Notes: generated from the sequence alone by a model not told the origin. A DNA stretch of 48,739 bases from an uncultured Collinsella sp. (GCA_934668695.1 CAKUOD010000014.1:1-48739), one strand, 5' to 3'; shown: positions 16,406 through 24,894, counted from the stretch's first letter. Translations and numbers: made by a program.

Positions 16406-17425
16406 TTACAAAACGATGCCGTCCATGGAGTTGGCGACGTTCTCGACCAGCCCTGCGCGCACGGCTTCGGCCGCCGCGAGCGTACCGTTTTTAACAGCCT
16501 CGACCGAGGTGGCGCCATGGCCGATCAGGACCACGCCACGCAGGCCCAAAAGAATCGCGCCGCCCTTGGCATCACCAGAGAGCTTGGCCTTAATCTCGCG
16601 CATCTGCTTTTTGATGAGCAGCGCGGCAATCTTGGTGCCGAGCGAAGACATAAAGACACCCTTGAGCTCCTGCAGCAAAAACTTGGCAGCGCCCTCGGTG
16701 GCTTTGAGCGCGATGTTGCCCGACATGCCGTCGGCGACCACGACGTCAAAATTGCCCGACGTAAGATCGGTGCCCTCGCAGTTGCCCACAAAACCGGGAA
16801 CAGCGGCCTTCATGGCCGGGAAGCACGACTTGGTAAAGTTGGAGCCCTTCTCATCCTCGGTGCCGTTGGCAAGCAGGCCCACGCGAGGATGCTCAATACC
16901 CAAGACGACGCGCGCATAGGCGCTACCCATCTGGGCAAAACGCACCATGTCGTCGACCTCGACATCGGGGTTAGCGCCCATGTCGCAGAGGACCGTCAGG
17001 CCGCCGGCGCGGTTAGGCAGTGCATTGGTGAGGCACGGACGCACCGGCTGCTTCTTGCCCTCGGCCTGATAGCGAAACGGCGTGACGTAGGCGGTAGCGG
17101 CAGCGGTCATGGCGCCGGTGGAGCCGGCAGAGAAGAAGGCGTCCGCGTTACCTTTCTTGATAGCGCGGCAGGCAAGCACGATCGAGGACTTGCGCTTGGT
17201 CATCACGGCTCGAATGGGATCGTCATCCATGGCGATGACATCAGGGGCTTCCAGAGCCTCCACACGTGAATGGGAAGCGGCAAAGGGATTGACGATTTCA
17301 GCGGGGCCAGCTGCCAAGACCTCGATATCGGGATCGGCGGCAAGTGCAGCCTCGATACCATCGAGAACAACCTGAGGTTTCTCGTCTCCGCCCACAACGT
17401 CTACACAAACGCGAACGTTACTCAT
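16406..17425 (-). CDS. plsX: Phosphate acyltransferase PlsX
   Basis: Converts acyl-ACP to acyl-phosphate, the first step of the PlsX/PlsY route to phosphatidic acid. The 339 residues begin with VRVCVDVVGGDEKPQVVLDG (family start DAMGGD, here DVVGGD). They contain MTKRKSSIVLACRAIKKG, FFSAGSTGAMTAAA, LCDMGANPDV and FVGNCEGTDLTSGNFDVVVADG, all typical of PlsX. The ATG at 17425 is 7 bases after AAGGAG; the ATG at 17431 is too near that site. It lies downstream of rpmF, as in many bacteria, and ahead of acpP, whose product carries its substrate. Confidence 0.96.
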   Translation of the reverse strand: MSNVRVCVDVVGGDEKPQVVLDGIEAALAADPDIEVLAAGPAEIVNPFAASHSRVEALEAPDVIAMDDDPIRAVMTKRKSSIVLACRAIKKGNADAFFSAGSTGAMTAAATAYVTPFRYQAEGKKQPVRPCLTNALPNRAGGLTVLCDMGANPDVEVDDMVRFAQMGSAYARVVLGIEHPRVGLLANGTEDEKGSNFTKSCFPAMKAAVPGFVGNCEGTDLTSGNFDVVVADGMSGNIALKATEGAAKFLLQELKGVFMSSLGTKIAALLIKKQMREIKAKLSGDAKGGAILLGLRGVVLIGHGATSVEAVKNGTLAAAEAVRAGLVENVANSMDGIVL

Positions 17426-17440
17426 ATACATGCTCCTTAT

Positions 17441-17472
17441 ACAAAAATGGCCGACTCATTGAGCCGGCCATT
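17441..17472 (-). terminator. Terminator between rpmF and plsX
   Basis: The arms 17465-17472 and 17446-17453 pair, with an additional inner CTC/GAG pairing. The minus strand then runs into ATTTTTGT. It lies directly ahead of the plsX ribosome site, so it would act as a partial terminator that reduces plsX-acpP transcription relative to rpmF. Confidence 0.75.
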
Positions 17473-17512
17473 GTGGTTCCATTTGGAACGGCATCGCATC
17501 CAGAGTATACCG

Positions 17513-17692
17513 TTACTCGGTAACGATAACCTCGCGGTCCTTGTAGAAACCGCAGCTGGGGCACACGTGGTGCGGGAGCTTGACAGCGCCGCAACGGGGG
17601 CACGTGGACTGAGCCGCAGCCGAAATCTTCATGTTGGCGGAACGACGGGTGTGAGTGCGGATACGACCCTGCTTTTGTTTAGGTACGGGCAT
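17513..17692 (-). CDS. rpmF: Large ribosomal subunit protein bL32
   Basis: A 59-residue ribosomal protein. It starts MPVPKQKQGRIRTHTRRSAN, and its zinc ribbon CPRC...CPSC at 31-47 is intact, so this is the zinc-binding form. AAGG lies 6-7 bases ahead of the ATG at 17692. It follows the DUF177 gene, an arrangement (DUF177-rpmF-plsX) conserved across many bacteria, and is closed by the terminator at 17441-17472. Confidence 0.97.
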   Translation of the reverse strand: MPVPKQKQGRIRTHTRRSANMKISAAAQSTCPRCGAVKLPHHVCPSCGFYKDREVIVTE

Positions 17693-17756
17693 AGTGACCT
17701 TCCTTATGAACTATCCAGTGTGGCGATTACGCGCAAGTAGCGATACTACCACAGTT

Positions 17757-18311
17757 TTACTCATCGAGCTTGAGATTCTTCAATGCTGCAAATGGATTTT
17801 CCGTGGCAGCGGCCCATTCTGCCTCTGCCTGGGCAGCGCAATCGCATTGCTCGACATTGAGATTGCAACCGCAAGTGGGACACAGACCGCGGCAATCGGG
17901 CTTGCAGAGCACCACAAACGGCGTGTCCATAACGACCGCGTCGTTGATGGGCTCACCCAGATCCACGATGCGGTCCTCACCCAGGAGCTCGTAGCCGTCC
18001 TCGTAGGCCTCGGGATCCTCGGGCTCGTTAAAGAGGTAGAACTCCTCGATCTCGCCGGCAATGTCAAACGAAGCGGGCTCCAGGCAGCGGTCGCACTCGC
18101 CGGTAGCGTGTGCGCGGACCATGCCCGTGAGCAGAACACCGGTACCGGCATTGGTAAAGACCACGTCATAGTCAATACCATCCTGTAGCTGGTACTCCTT
18201 CTCGCCCACCGTGTAGGTGGTCACATCGACCTTACCGGTCAGCGGATACGAGTCTCCGGGAAACTCGAGCTGCTCGGAAAGGTCGAAGGTAACACTCGGG
18301 AACTCAGCCAT
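17757..18311 (-). CDS. DUF177 (YceD-like) protein
   Basis: A 184-residue member of the DUF177/YceD family, encoded beside rpmF in most bacteria and linked in several species to 23S rRNA accumulation. Visible are the central GECDRCLEPASFDI pair of cysteines, the acidic middle EEFYLFNEPEDPEAYEDG, and the C-terminal PDCRGLCPTCGCNLN cluster. The ATG at 18311 overlaps the upstream stop as TAATG, which fixes the start. The 17 extra codons upstream of it in the open frame belong to the neighbouring gene region. Confidence 0.9.
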   Translation of the reverse strand: MAEFPSVTFDLSEQLEFPGDSYPLTGKVDVTTYTVGEKEYQLQDGIDYDVVFTNAGTGVLLTGMVRAHATGECDRCLEPASFDIAGEIEEFYLFNEPEDPEAYEDGYELLGEDRIVDLGEPINDAVVMDTPFVVLCKPDCRGLCPTCGCNLNVEQCDCAAQAEAEWAAATENPFAALKNLKLDE

Positions 18312-18808
18312 TACCACTGACCGTTCTGCTGGGCGGCACCCTCGTTGAGCTGCTGACGGCAACGGGTGACGGTGCCGGTCAGGCTCTTGAGATTCTCCTC
18401 CAGGTGCGTAAAGACCTGCTCGGCATAGTCCTCGGCGGCATAACGCGTCTCGCGCTCGTACTGCTGGGCACGGTCGCGGATATCATCGGCCTGCTGCTGC
18501 GCTAGGCGGACAATTTCCTGCTCACCGGCGATGGTGAGGGCCTGCTGCTGAGCGTCGGCGATGATGGAATCGGCCTGAGCGGCGGCGGAAGCCATAAGCT
18601 CCTCGCGCTCCTTGAGGATACGGCGGGACTTCTGCCACTCCTCGGGATAGCTCATGCGGATCTCGTCGAGGATGTTGAAGAAGACGTCGGCGTCGATAAC
18701 CTTCATCTGGGCGTTCTTGCCGAACGGCGTCTTAGCCTCTTCGATGAGCCCCTCGAGCTCATCGACAAGACTCACAATCCTGTCGCCAGGAAAATTCTCG
18801 CCCGGCAT
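18311..18808 (-). CDS. Coiled-coil protein (DivIVA / ATP synthase B-subunit-like)
   Basis: A 165-residue protein, mostly long helix. A short N-terminal part (IVSLVDELEGLIEEAKTPFG) is followed by Glu/Gln/Ala-rich coiled coil with SIIADAQQQA and the YERETRYAAEDYAEQVFTHLEENL tail. Proteins of this kind lie between coaD and DUF177 in actinobacteria and are usually labelled DivIVA-like or ATP synthase subunit B-like. The function is not established. The ATG at 18808 is chosen because AAAGGAG stands 6 bases upstream; an ATG at 18832 precedes that site. Its stop overlaps the DUF177 start. Confidence 0.75.
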   Translation of the reverse strand: MPGENFPGDRIVSLVDELEGLIEEAKTPFGKNAQMKVIDADVFFNILDEIRMSYPEEWQKSRRILKEREELMASAAAQADSIIADAQQQALTIAGEQEIVRLAQQQADDIRDRAQQYERETRYAAEDYAEQVFTHLEENLKSLTGTVTRCRQQLNEGAAQQNGQW

Positions 18809-18876
18809 CCGGTCTCCTTTCATAGGTAACATATCATCGTGCTAGTTTACCACATGCCACCAGGCAATAAAAAACG

Positions 18877-19374
18877 TCACGAAAAGCGATGCCTGAGCGC
18901 TTCGACCACGTTGGGCGGGACAAACGTCGATACATCGCTGCCGAGCGAGGCGATCTGGCGAACGACCGAGCTCGAGATATAGCCGTACTGCGGCGCACTC
19001 ATGACAAAGATGGACTCCAGCTCGTTATCCAAGCGATAGTTGAGGTCGGCCTGCTGCAGCTCGTACTCAAAGTCGGTCATGGCGCGCAGGCCCTTGACCA
19101 CGGCCCCCGCCCCCTGCTCGCGAGCGAAGTCGACCAAGAGGCCGGTAAAGGGCAGGACCTCGACGCCGTCGATATCACCGAGCGCCTCGCGGGCCAGCGC
19201 CACGCGCTCATCGAGCATAAACGTGGTACCCACACCGTTTTTACCCTGCGACTCGGCAACAGCGACGATCACACTGGGAAAGATGCGGCGGGCGCGGCGG
19301 ATGACGTCGATATGGCCAAACGTGATGGGATCGAAGGTGCCCGGGACGATCACGCGGTTGATGGTGTCATTCAT
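18877..19374 (-). CDS. coaD: Phosphopantetheine adenylyltransferase
   Basis: Fourth step of coenzyme A synthesis: joins ATP and 4'-phosphopantetheine to dephospho-CoA. The 165-residue protein has the nucleotidyltransferase motif TFGH at 18-21 in VPGTFDPITFGHIDVI, KGLRAMTDFEYELQQADLN for substrate binding, and the ISSSVVRQ motif near the C-terminus. Length is typical. AGGAGG precedes the ATG at 19374 by 6 bases, and the gene overlaps rsmD by 8 bases. The open frame beyond 19374 is rsmD in another phase. Confidence 0.96.
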   Translation of the reverse strand: MNDTINRVIVPGTFDPITFGHIDVIRRARRIFPSVIVAVAESQGKNGVGTTFMLDERVALAREALGDIDGVEVLPFTGLLVDFAREQGAGAVVKGLRAMTDFEYELQQADLNYRLDNELESIFVMSAPQYGYISSSVVRQIASLGSDVSTFVPPNVVEALRHRFS

Positions 19375-20023
19375 GGTCGTCCTCCTGAAACGTCGTGGCA
19401 TCGTTGTTGTGAGCATCGGTGCCAGCGCAATCTTCCTCACCATCGTTATCGCCGACCCAACGAAGCAGGTCGACCGAGGTAATGCCGTAGCGCTTCTCGC
19501 GCACGATCTCAAAGCCTGCCGGATGCGCGCCCGCATCGGCGGCGGCATGCTCAAACAGGGCATAAGCGCCAGGTGCAAGCAGACCCTGCTGAGCCAGCTT
19601 CTGCAGCAGCTCCTCGACCGGCTCGGCACCAAAAGCATAGGGCGGGTCGAGCAGGACCAGATCAAAGGGGCCGCCCGGCACACGACCGCGCGAGGCACTC
19701 GCCAGCATGTCGCCCGTTATCACGCGCCAACGCGCACGGTCACGGCAGAGCGACTCGATATTCTTGGTAATGAGCCGCGCGGCATTCCGATCGATCTCGA
19801 ACGTCGTGAGCGAGCGGGCACCACGTGAGAGCATCTCTAACCCTAAGGCACCGGAGCCGCCAAAGGCGTCCAGCACGCGGACCTCGTCCAGATCGAAGTC
19901 GAATGCCGACATGACCATAGATGCGCATGCCTCGCGCACGCGATCGGTCGTGGGGCGGGTGACATCGCGACCACGGGGCTCCTCGATCTTACGACCGCGC
20001 CATTCGCCGCCGATGATTCTCAT
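19367..20023 (-). CDS. rsmD: 16S rRNA (guanine966-N2)-methyltransferase RsmD
   Basis: Methylates G966 of 16S rRNA in the small subunit. The protein starts MRIIGGEWRGRKI, followed by RPTTDRVREA, the SAM-binding DAFGGSGALGLEMLSRGA near 50-67, and the catalytic LLDPPY near 131. The C-terminus carries an acidic extension of about 25 residues (DNDGEEDCAGTDAHN...) beyond the usual end. Part of it overlaps coaD. The ATG overlaps the recG stop as ATGA, so translation is coupled. The rsmD-coaD pair is conserved widely. Confidence 0.94.
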   Translation of the reverse strand: MRIIGGEWRGRKIEEPRGRDVTRPTTDRVREACASMVMSAFDFDLDEVRVLDAFGGSGALGLEMLSRGARSLTTFEIDRNAARLITKNIESLCRDRARWRVITGDMLASASRGRVPGGPFDLVLLDPPYAFGAEPVEELLQKLAQQGLLAPGAYALFEHAAADAGAHPAGFEIVREKRYGITSVDLLRWVGDNDGEEDCAGTDAHNNDATTFQEDDHE

Positions 20024-22197
20024 CCTCCGCTGACCTCCTTAAAAATGTGTCGATATCGCATGGCGACCGCATCGCGCAGGGGGCGCGTCGCCACGGAGTC
20101 AAGGTTGCAAGCATACCGCAAGAGCTCGACCGCGTCCAAATGGGCCCACTCGATCAGCTCCTCGTCGGCATCCAGGTCGACAAAGCGCAGGGTCACTCCG
20201 CCATGCTGGCGGTACCCCAGGATTTCGCCCTCGTGGCGCAGACGCAGGTCCATCTGGGCGAGCGTAAAGCCATCCGAGGTTTTTTCGAGCGATTGCAGGC
20301 GATCTTGTGCTGCCGAAGCGCCGCCGTTGCCCTTGGAGTGCGTCATGACCAGGCACGTACCCGACACGCTGCCGCGGCCCACGCGCCCGCGCAGCTGGTG
20401 CAAGGCCGCCAACCCAAAGCGCTCGCCATTCTCGATGACCATGACGGTGGCGTTGGGCACGTCGACGCCCACCTCAACCACCGTAGTCGAGACGAGAACG
20501 TCGATCTCGCCGCGCTTGAAGGCATCGATCACGCGGTCTTTCTCCCCCGCCGGCATGCGGCCGTGAAGGCGCTCAATGGTAAGTCCCGGCAGCGCCAGGC
20601 GCAGTCGTTCGAGCTCGGTTGCCGTATCGTGCAGCGGTACAGGCACGGTCACGCGGCCCTCGTCGTCGCGAGCGATACCGGGCACGTCTTCCAGCTCATC
20701 GGCCGAGTCACTCGGCTCCACGAGCGGGCAAATCACGTAGGCCTGCTGGCCCTTTTCGTGCGCCTCGCGGATGGCGCCATAGGCGAGGTCGCGGCTCGAC
20801 TCGGTGAGCACGCGTGTCATCACGCCAGCGCCAGGGACGGGCCGATGGCGGATGATGCTCGTGTCCAGATCGCCGTAGACCGAAAGCGCCAGCGTACGCG
20901 GGATGGGCGTTGCCGTCATAACGAGCAGATCGGCACCGGGACCCTTGGCACGCAGGGCGTTACGCTGGCCTACGCCAAAGCGGTGCTGCTCGTCGATGAC
21001 GACAAGCGACAGATGCTTGAACGCAACGTCATCCGAAAGCACCGCATGGGTGCCAAAGAGCACGTCAAGCTCGCCCGATTCCAGCTGGGCATGGATGCGC
21101 TCGCGCTCTGCGGCCGGCGTGGCGCCCGTCAGAAGCGCCCAGGACATGCCGGCCTGCGAGAGCAGAGGGCCAGTTTTATCGGCATATTGGCGCGCCAGAA
21201 CGCCCGTGGGCGCCATAACGCAGGCCTGCGTGCCACTATCGGCAGCCACTGCCAGCGCGCAAGCGGCAACGGCGGTCTTACCGGTACCGACATCGCCCAG
21301 CAGCAGGCGGTTCATAACGCGCCCGCCATCGCACATATCGCGCAGGATATCTTGGAACGCGGCCTCCTGCTCGTCGCTCATCGAAAACGGCAGGGCTTGC
21401 TTGAGCGCGGCCAGGTGCTCGCCCGCGGTGTGGGCGTAGGGAACGACTTCGACCAGGCCGCCGTCGTTGCGCAGGCGCAGTGCCAGCTGTAGGTAGAGGC
21501 ACTCCTCGTAGGCAAGCCGTGCGCGCGCGATATCGCGCTCTGCCATGCTCGAGGGAAAGTGGATCGATCGAAGCGCGCGGGCATTGCTCATCAGGCGACG
21601 CTTGACGCGTAAACGTGCGGGAATCGGGTCGAAGGGATTGCCGACGACCTCGAGCGCGCCACTTACGATGCGGCGCATCCACGCCTGGCTCACGCCATCA
21701 CTCACGTAATGGACCGGCAGGATAGTGCCCGCGGCGCGCCCTTCCTCAAGCTTTTCAAAGTGCGGCGAGGCCATCTGCTTAAAACCGTAGGCAAACTCGA
21801 CCTTACCCATCACGGCCAGGCGATCGCCCTGCTTAAACTGCTGGGCAATCCAGGGCTGACGGAAAAAGGCGACTTGCAGCACGCCTGTCTCGTCCACCAG
21901 CGAGACCTCGGTCACCTGCATACGCGGGCGGGGCTGCTTTTGGACGACACGATCGACCGTGGCGACAATCGTGCACACGGTCCCGATGGGCGCCATCTCT
22001 ATGGACCAGGAGCGCGTGAAGTCGAGATATCGGTGAGGGATATGGAGAAGGAGGTCCCCCACCGTCCGAATTCCCAGACGGCGAAGGGCCTCCTCACGTT
22101 TACCCGAAACATATTTGAGTCGCGCGATATCCTCGTCGAGCGCATTGCTCTGGGCAAAGCGCTCCGAGACGCGCGGCACGGAGCACAGCTCGGACAT
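20020..22197 (-). CDS. recG: ATP-dependent DNA helicase RecG
   Basis: Superfamily 2 helicase that remodels stalled replication forks and Holliday junctions. The 725 residues show the N-terminal wedge/OB region (GIRTVGDLLLHIPHRYLDF), Walker A LLGDVGTGKTAVAACAL, motif II VVIDEQHRFGV, motif III MTATPIPRTLAL, and the RLHGRMPAGEKD, VSTTVVEVGVDVPNAT and LHQLRGRVGRG motifs of the second helicase lobe. The ATG at 22197 lies 10 bases after the fakA-like stop. Order asp23-fakA-recG is shared with Firmicutes, where fapR-plsX follow; here rsmD-coaD take that place. Confidence 0.96.
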   Translation of the reverse strand: MSELCSVPRVSERFAQSNALDEDIARLKYVSGKREEALRRLGIRTVGDLLLHIPHRYLDFTRSWSIEMAPIGTVCTIVATVDRVVQKQPRPRMQVTEVSLVDETGVLQVAFFRQPWIAQQFKQGDRLAVMGKVEFAYGFKQMASPHFEKLEEGRAAGTILPVHYVSDGVSQAWMRRIVSGALEVVGNPFDPIPARLRVKRRLMSNARALRSIHFPSSMAERDIARARLAYEECLYLQLALRLRNDGGLVEVVPYAHTAGEHLAALKQALPFSMSDEQEAAFQDILRDMCDGGRVMNRLLLGDVGTGKTAVAACALAVAADSGTQACVMAPTGVLARQYADKTGPLLSQAGMSWALLTGATPAAERERIHAQLESGELDVLFGTHAVLSDDVAFKHLSLVVIDEQHRFGVGQRNALRAKGPGADLLVMTATPIPRTLALSVYGDLDTSIIRHRPVPGAGVMTRVLTESSRDLAYGAIREAHEKGQQAYVICPLVEPSDSADELEDVPGIARDDEGRVTVPVPLHDTATELERLRLALPGLTIERLHGRMPAGEKDRVIDAFKRGEIDVLVSTTVVEVGVDVPNATVMVIENGERFGLAALHQLRGRVGRGSVSGTCLVMTHSKGNGGASAAQDRLQSLEKTSDGFTLAQMDLRLRHEGEILGYRQHGGVTLRFVDLDADEELIEWAHLDAVELLRYACNLDSVATRPLRDAVAMRYRHIFKEVSGG

Positions 22198-22207
22198 GGG
22201 CAGATGC

Positions 22208-23869
22208 CTACTCGATCGAGAAGATCACGGGATAGAGCGGCTGCTCGCCACGATGGGCATCAATCTCCAGGTCGGGCTGAGCCTCCTCGATGGCGTCGAC
22301 GATCTCCTGGAAGGCCTCGTCGGACAGCTCCTCGCCGGCCAGAATCGTCAGCGCGTCGCCCTCCTCTTCCTCCTGCATGCGGTTGATGCAGTCGAGCGTG
22401 ACCTGCTTCACGTCGGAGCCGACCACGTCGATGGAGCCGGCAATGATACCCATGACATCACCGGAGTGAATCGGAGAGCCGTCAGAGGCGCTGGAATCGC
22501 GCACGGCACGGGTGACCTCGCCATCGCGAACCTCGCTGATGGCGTCGGCCATGGCGGCAACGGCGTCCTCGAGCTCGGAATCGGGCAGGACTGCGAACAG
22601 CGCGGAGAACGCCTGCGGGACGGTCTTGGTGGGAACGACGGCGACCTTCTTGTCGGTGCAGGCAGAAGCGGCGGCCTCGGCAGCCATGCGGATGTTGCCG
22701 TTATTGGGCAGGATGATGACCGAGGTCGCGTTGACCTGGTCCACCGCGCCCAGCAGGTCGGCAGTCGAGGGGTTCATGGTCTGGCCACCCGAGACGATCA
22801 CGTCAACGCCGAGGGACTTAAGGATGTCGGCCTCGCCCGAACCAGCGGCAACGGCGACAAAGCCCAACGCCTTGGCGGGCTCGGCGGCCTTTTCCTGGTC
22901 CTCGTGAATCTTGGCGGTACGGTCGTGGGCCTCCATCTCCATGTTGTGGATAAAGACCTCGTAGATCTGGCCAAGCTGCAGCATGTGCTCGAGCACCAAG
23001 TTGGGGGTGTTGGAGTGCACGTGGATCTTGTAGTCGGGGTAGGCACCAACGAGCAGCTCGCAGTCGCCCATGGAGCCTAGGAACTTAAGGCACTCGTCCT
23101 CGTCAAACGGGGCGTCGGCCTTAAAAAGGAACTCGTTGCAGTAGCGGAACTCCGAGCCCTCCCAGTCGTCGTTGGCCTCGATCTCAACGCGACCGAGGGC
23201 CGCGTCGCGGGCAGAGCCAGCGGAATCAAACGTGGCGGAGAAATCCTCGACAACGGTGCTGCGACCAAGAGCGGCGGCAACAAAGTTCTCCAAGAAGATG
23301 GCAAAGCCAAAGGCGCCGGAGTCGACCACGCCGTTCTCTTTGAGGACGGGCAGCAGGTCGGGCGTGCGTGCGACGGACTGGTAGGCCTCGACGACGATAG
23401 CGTCGAGCGCATCCTCGGCCGAGAACTTCTTCTTTTCGCACTCGTCGGCCTTGGTCGAGACATCGCGCAGGACCGTGAGGATCGTGCCTTCGATGGGCTT
23501 GCGGACGGCTTGGAAGGCGACCTTGACGGCGCGACGGAAGGCGAAGGCGATGTTGGCAGACGTAATGGGCTCATCGGCAGAGACGAGTCCCTCGGCCACA
23601 CCGCGCAGAATCTGCGAGGTGATGACGCCGGAGTTGCCGCGGGCACCCATCAGGGAGCCGTGGGTGATGGCGCCGGCGATGGCTTCCATATCGGCATCGG
23701 CGGGAAGGGCGGAGAGCTCCTTGGTCACCGAGGCGAGCGTGAGCGACATGTTGGTACCGGTGTCGCCGTCGGGTACAGGGAAGACGTTGAGCTTGTTGAT
23801 CTCCTCGGCCTTGTCGGAAACGGCAGCCGCAGCGATCGGAAAACAGGTGCGAATGGTCTTTGCAATCAT
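22208..23869 (-). CDS. DAK2-domain (YloV/FakA-like) kinase
   Basis: A 553-residue protein of the YloV/FakA family. FakA works with a FakB fatty-acid-binding protein to phosphorylate exogenous fatty acids to acyl-phosphate, the same intermediate made by PlsX. The N-terminal DhaL-type domain has KLNVFPVPDGDTGTNMSLTL with the Mg-binding aspartates and GARGNSGVITSQILRG. The middle and C-terminal part contains SGGQTMNPSTADLLGAV and IILPNNGNIRMAA, as in YloV. The ATG at 23869 has GGAG at a long 12-base spacing. Immediate neighbour of the Asp23 gene, as in Bacillus. No fakB gene is visible in the window. Confidence 0.88.
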   Translation of the reverse strand: MIAKTIRTCFPIAAAAVSDKAEEINKLNVFPVPDGDTGTNMSLTLASVTKELSALPADADMEAIAGAITHGSLMGARGNSGVITSQILRGVAEGLVSADEPITSANIAFAFRRAVKVAFQAVRKPIEGTILTVLRDVSTKADECEKKKFSAEDALDAIVVEAYQSVARTPDLLPVLKENGVVDSGAFGFAIFLENFVAAALGRSTVVEDFSATFDSAGSARDAALGRVEIEANDDWEGSEFRYCNEFLFKADAPFDEDECLKFLGSMGDCELLVGAYPDYKIHVHSNTPNLVLEHMLQLGQIYEVFIHNMEMEAHDRTAKIHEDQEKAAEPAKALGFVAVAAGSGEADILKSLGVDVIVSGGQTMNPSTADLLGAVDQVNATSVIILPNNGNIRMAAEAAASACTDKKVAVVPTKTVPQAFSALFAVLPDSELEDAVAAMADAISEVRDGEVTRAVRDSSASDGSPIHSGDVMGIIAGSIDVVGSDVKQVTLDCINRMQEEEEGDALTILAGEELSDEAFQEIVDAIEEAQPDLEIDAHRGEQPLYPVIFSIE

Positions 23870-23896
23870 GGGTATTTGAATCTCCGTTTTCGGATG

Positions 23897-24253
23897 CTAG
23901 TTCAGACGGCTCTTGAGCGCGTCGATGTGGATGCCGATCTTAAGGCTGGCGGGATCGATCTGGGCGATCTCCTGCAGGGTGAAGGCAACGGAGCTCGAAA
24001 GATTGTGGCAGACGGACTTCATGTTGACGCCGTTCTCGAGCACGACGTGAAGATCGACCGTAAGGCCGTTCTCGTCGGCGGAGACAAGCACGCCCTTGCG
24101 GAGGCGCTGACCGGCAAGCAGGCGCACGCTCTCGGCGCCTTGGAGCTGCTCAGCCATACCGACGACGCCATAGCACGTCATCGCAGCATAACCGGCAATA
24201 TCGGCAATAACGTCGTTCGAGACGCTCAGGCTGCCGTTAATGGTCTCAGACAC
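23897..24253 (-). CDS. Asp23/Gls24 family envelope stress protein
   Basis: A 118-residue small protein of the Asp23/Gls24 (YloU) family, cytosolic or membrane-associated proteins tied to cell-envelope stress. Family marks are ISNDVIADIAGYAAMTCYGVVGMA-type sequence, VDLHVVLENGVNMKSVCHNL, and the ending IDPASLKIGIHIDAL. The start is GTG at 24253 with AAGGAG 6 bases upstream; an ATG at 24286 lies before it. It opens the long operon that runs to ffh. Downstream spacing to the fakA-like gene is 27 bases. Confidence 0.9.
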   Translation of the reverse strand: MSETINGSLSVSNDVIADIAGYAAMTCYGVVGMAEQLQGAESVRLLAGQRLRKGVLVSADENGLTVDLHVVLENGVNMKSVCHNLSSSVAFTLQEIAQIDPASLKIGIHIDALKSRLN

Positions 24254-24411
24254 AAGAATCTCCTTATCTGGTGCTCGCGGCACCATGTCGTGGGAGCAAT
24301 CATTGCAATATTCTACAACGACCGCGCCATGTTGAGGTGGTGGGTCGCGGGATTACATCCTCGACACGAAATGTTGATATGGCAACGTTCGAGTCAAGTG
24401 GTCGCGGCATG

Positions 24412-24439
24412 AAAAAACCCGCCGCATAAGCGACGGGTT
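24412..24439 (-). terminator. Terminator downstream of the tRNA-Asn pair
   Basis: A 10-bp stem with one mismatch (24416-24425 with 24430-24439, loop ATAA) is followed on the minus strand by GGGTTTTTTC. It ends transcription of the tRNAs before the asp23 promoter region. Confidence 0.8.
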
Positions 24440-24447
24440 CTACAACC

Positions 24448-24522
24448 TGGCTCCCCGGGTAGGACTCGAACCTACAACAGCGCGGTTAACAGCCGCGTGC
24501 TCTACCATTGAGCTACCGAGGA
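24448..24522 (-). tRNA. tRNA-Asn (GTT), copy 2
   Basis: A 75-base tRNA with a 7-bp acceptor stem (TCCTCGG with CCGGGGA), D loop AGCTCAATGGTAGAGC, anticodon loop CTGTTAA giving GTT (24488-24490), TAGGTTCGAGTCCTA in the T arm, discriminator G and an encoded CCA. It is identical in all 75 positions to the copy at 24557-24631. Confidence 0.97.
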
Positions 24523-24524
24523 AT

Positions 24525-24547
24525 TAAAAAGCCCAGCAGAATGGGCT
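24525..24547 (-). terminator. Terminator between the two tRNA-Asn genes
   Basis: The arms 24542-24547 and 24530-24535 (TGGGCT/AGCCCA) form a 6-bp stem followed on the minus strand by CTTTTTAA. It may terminate part of the transcripts after the first tRNA, or serve as a processing signal. Confidence 0.6.
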
Positions 24548-24556
24548 GAGAAATTC

Positions 24557-24631
24557 TGGCTCCCCGGGTAGGACTCGAACCTACAACAGCGCGGTTAACA
24601 GCCGCGTGCTCTACCATTGAGCTACCGAGGA
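24557..24631 (-). tRNA. tRNA-Asn (GTT), copy 1
   Basis: Same 75-base sequence as the neighbouring copy, anticodon GTT at 24597-24599, CCA encoded. It is the promoter-proximal member of the pair, about 30 bases downstream of a near-consensus promoter. Confidence 0.97.
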
Positions 24632-24661
24632 ATAGGTGCGTGCTCTCAAGCAACGAAATTT

Positions 24662-24689
24662 ATTATACGGACGAATCAGCTCAGGGCAA
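24662..24689 (-). promoter_or_regulatory. Promoter of the tRNA-Asn genes
   Basis: On the minus strand TTGCCC (24689-24684) and a perfect TATAAT (24667-24662) are spaced by 16 bases. An A/T-rich stretch with AAAAAAGTT lies just upstream and could act as an UP element. The predicted start is near 24655, about 24 bases before the first tRNA. Confidence 0.75.
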
Positions 24690-24739
24690 GAACTTTTTTG
24701 AGAATTTTTCTCCGCCTGCACCCAAATTAGCTGCCCGAC

Positions 24740-24787
24740 AAGGAGTGTCCCAAAGTGCCGGCAGAAAAGGAACGTCCCTAAGTGCCG
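24740..24787. repeat. Two tandem 27-base repeat units
   Basis: AAGGAGTGTCCCAAAGTGCC (24740 on) is repeated 27 bases later as AAGGAACGTCCCTAAGTGCC (24767 on), differing at four of 21 positions. It lies in non-coding sequence between the tRNA promoter and rpoD. Function unknown. Confidence 0.6.
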
Positions 24788-24802
24788 ACCAAAGCAACGT
24801 CG

Positions 24803-24826
24803 CAGGTTGAGGACAGACAGCGAGCG
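24803..24826. repeat. Degenerate fragment of the structured intergenic repeat
   Basis: CAGGTTGAGGACAGACAGCG plus AGCG matches 21 of 24 positions of 43791-43814, the left flank of the structured repeat. The next bases (CCGTTCAGAGCG) loosely recall its ACGGTTTGAGCGG side. It is probably a truncated third copy. Confidence 0.4.
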
Positions 24827-24852
24827 CCGTTCAGAGCGAACAAGTTGGCATG

Positions 24853-24894
24853 AAAAAGGCAAGGCATAGACCTTCTGGTCATGCCTTGCCTTTT
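24853..24894. terminator. Bidirectional terminator downstream of rpoD
   Basis: AAAAGGCAAGGCAT (24854 on) pairs with ATGCCTTGCCTTTT (24881-24894), with an extra GACC/GGTC pair inside a TTCT loop. A/T runs lie on both sides. On the minus strand it ends the dnaG-rpoD transcript. Confidence 0.75.
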
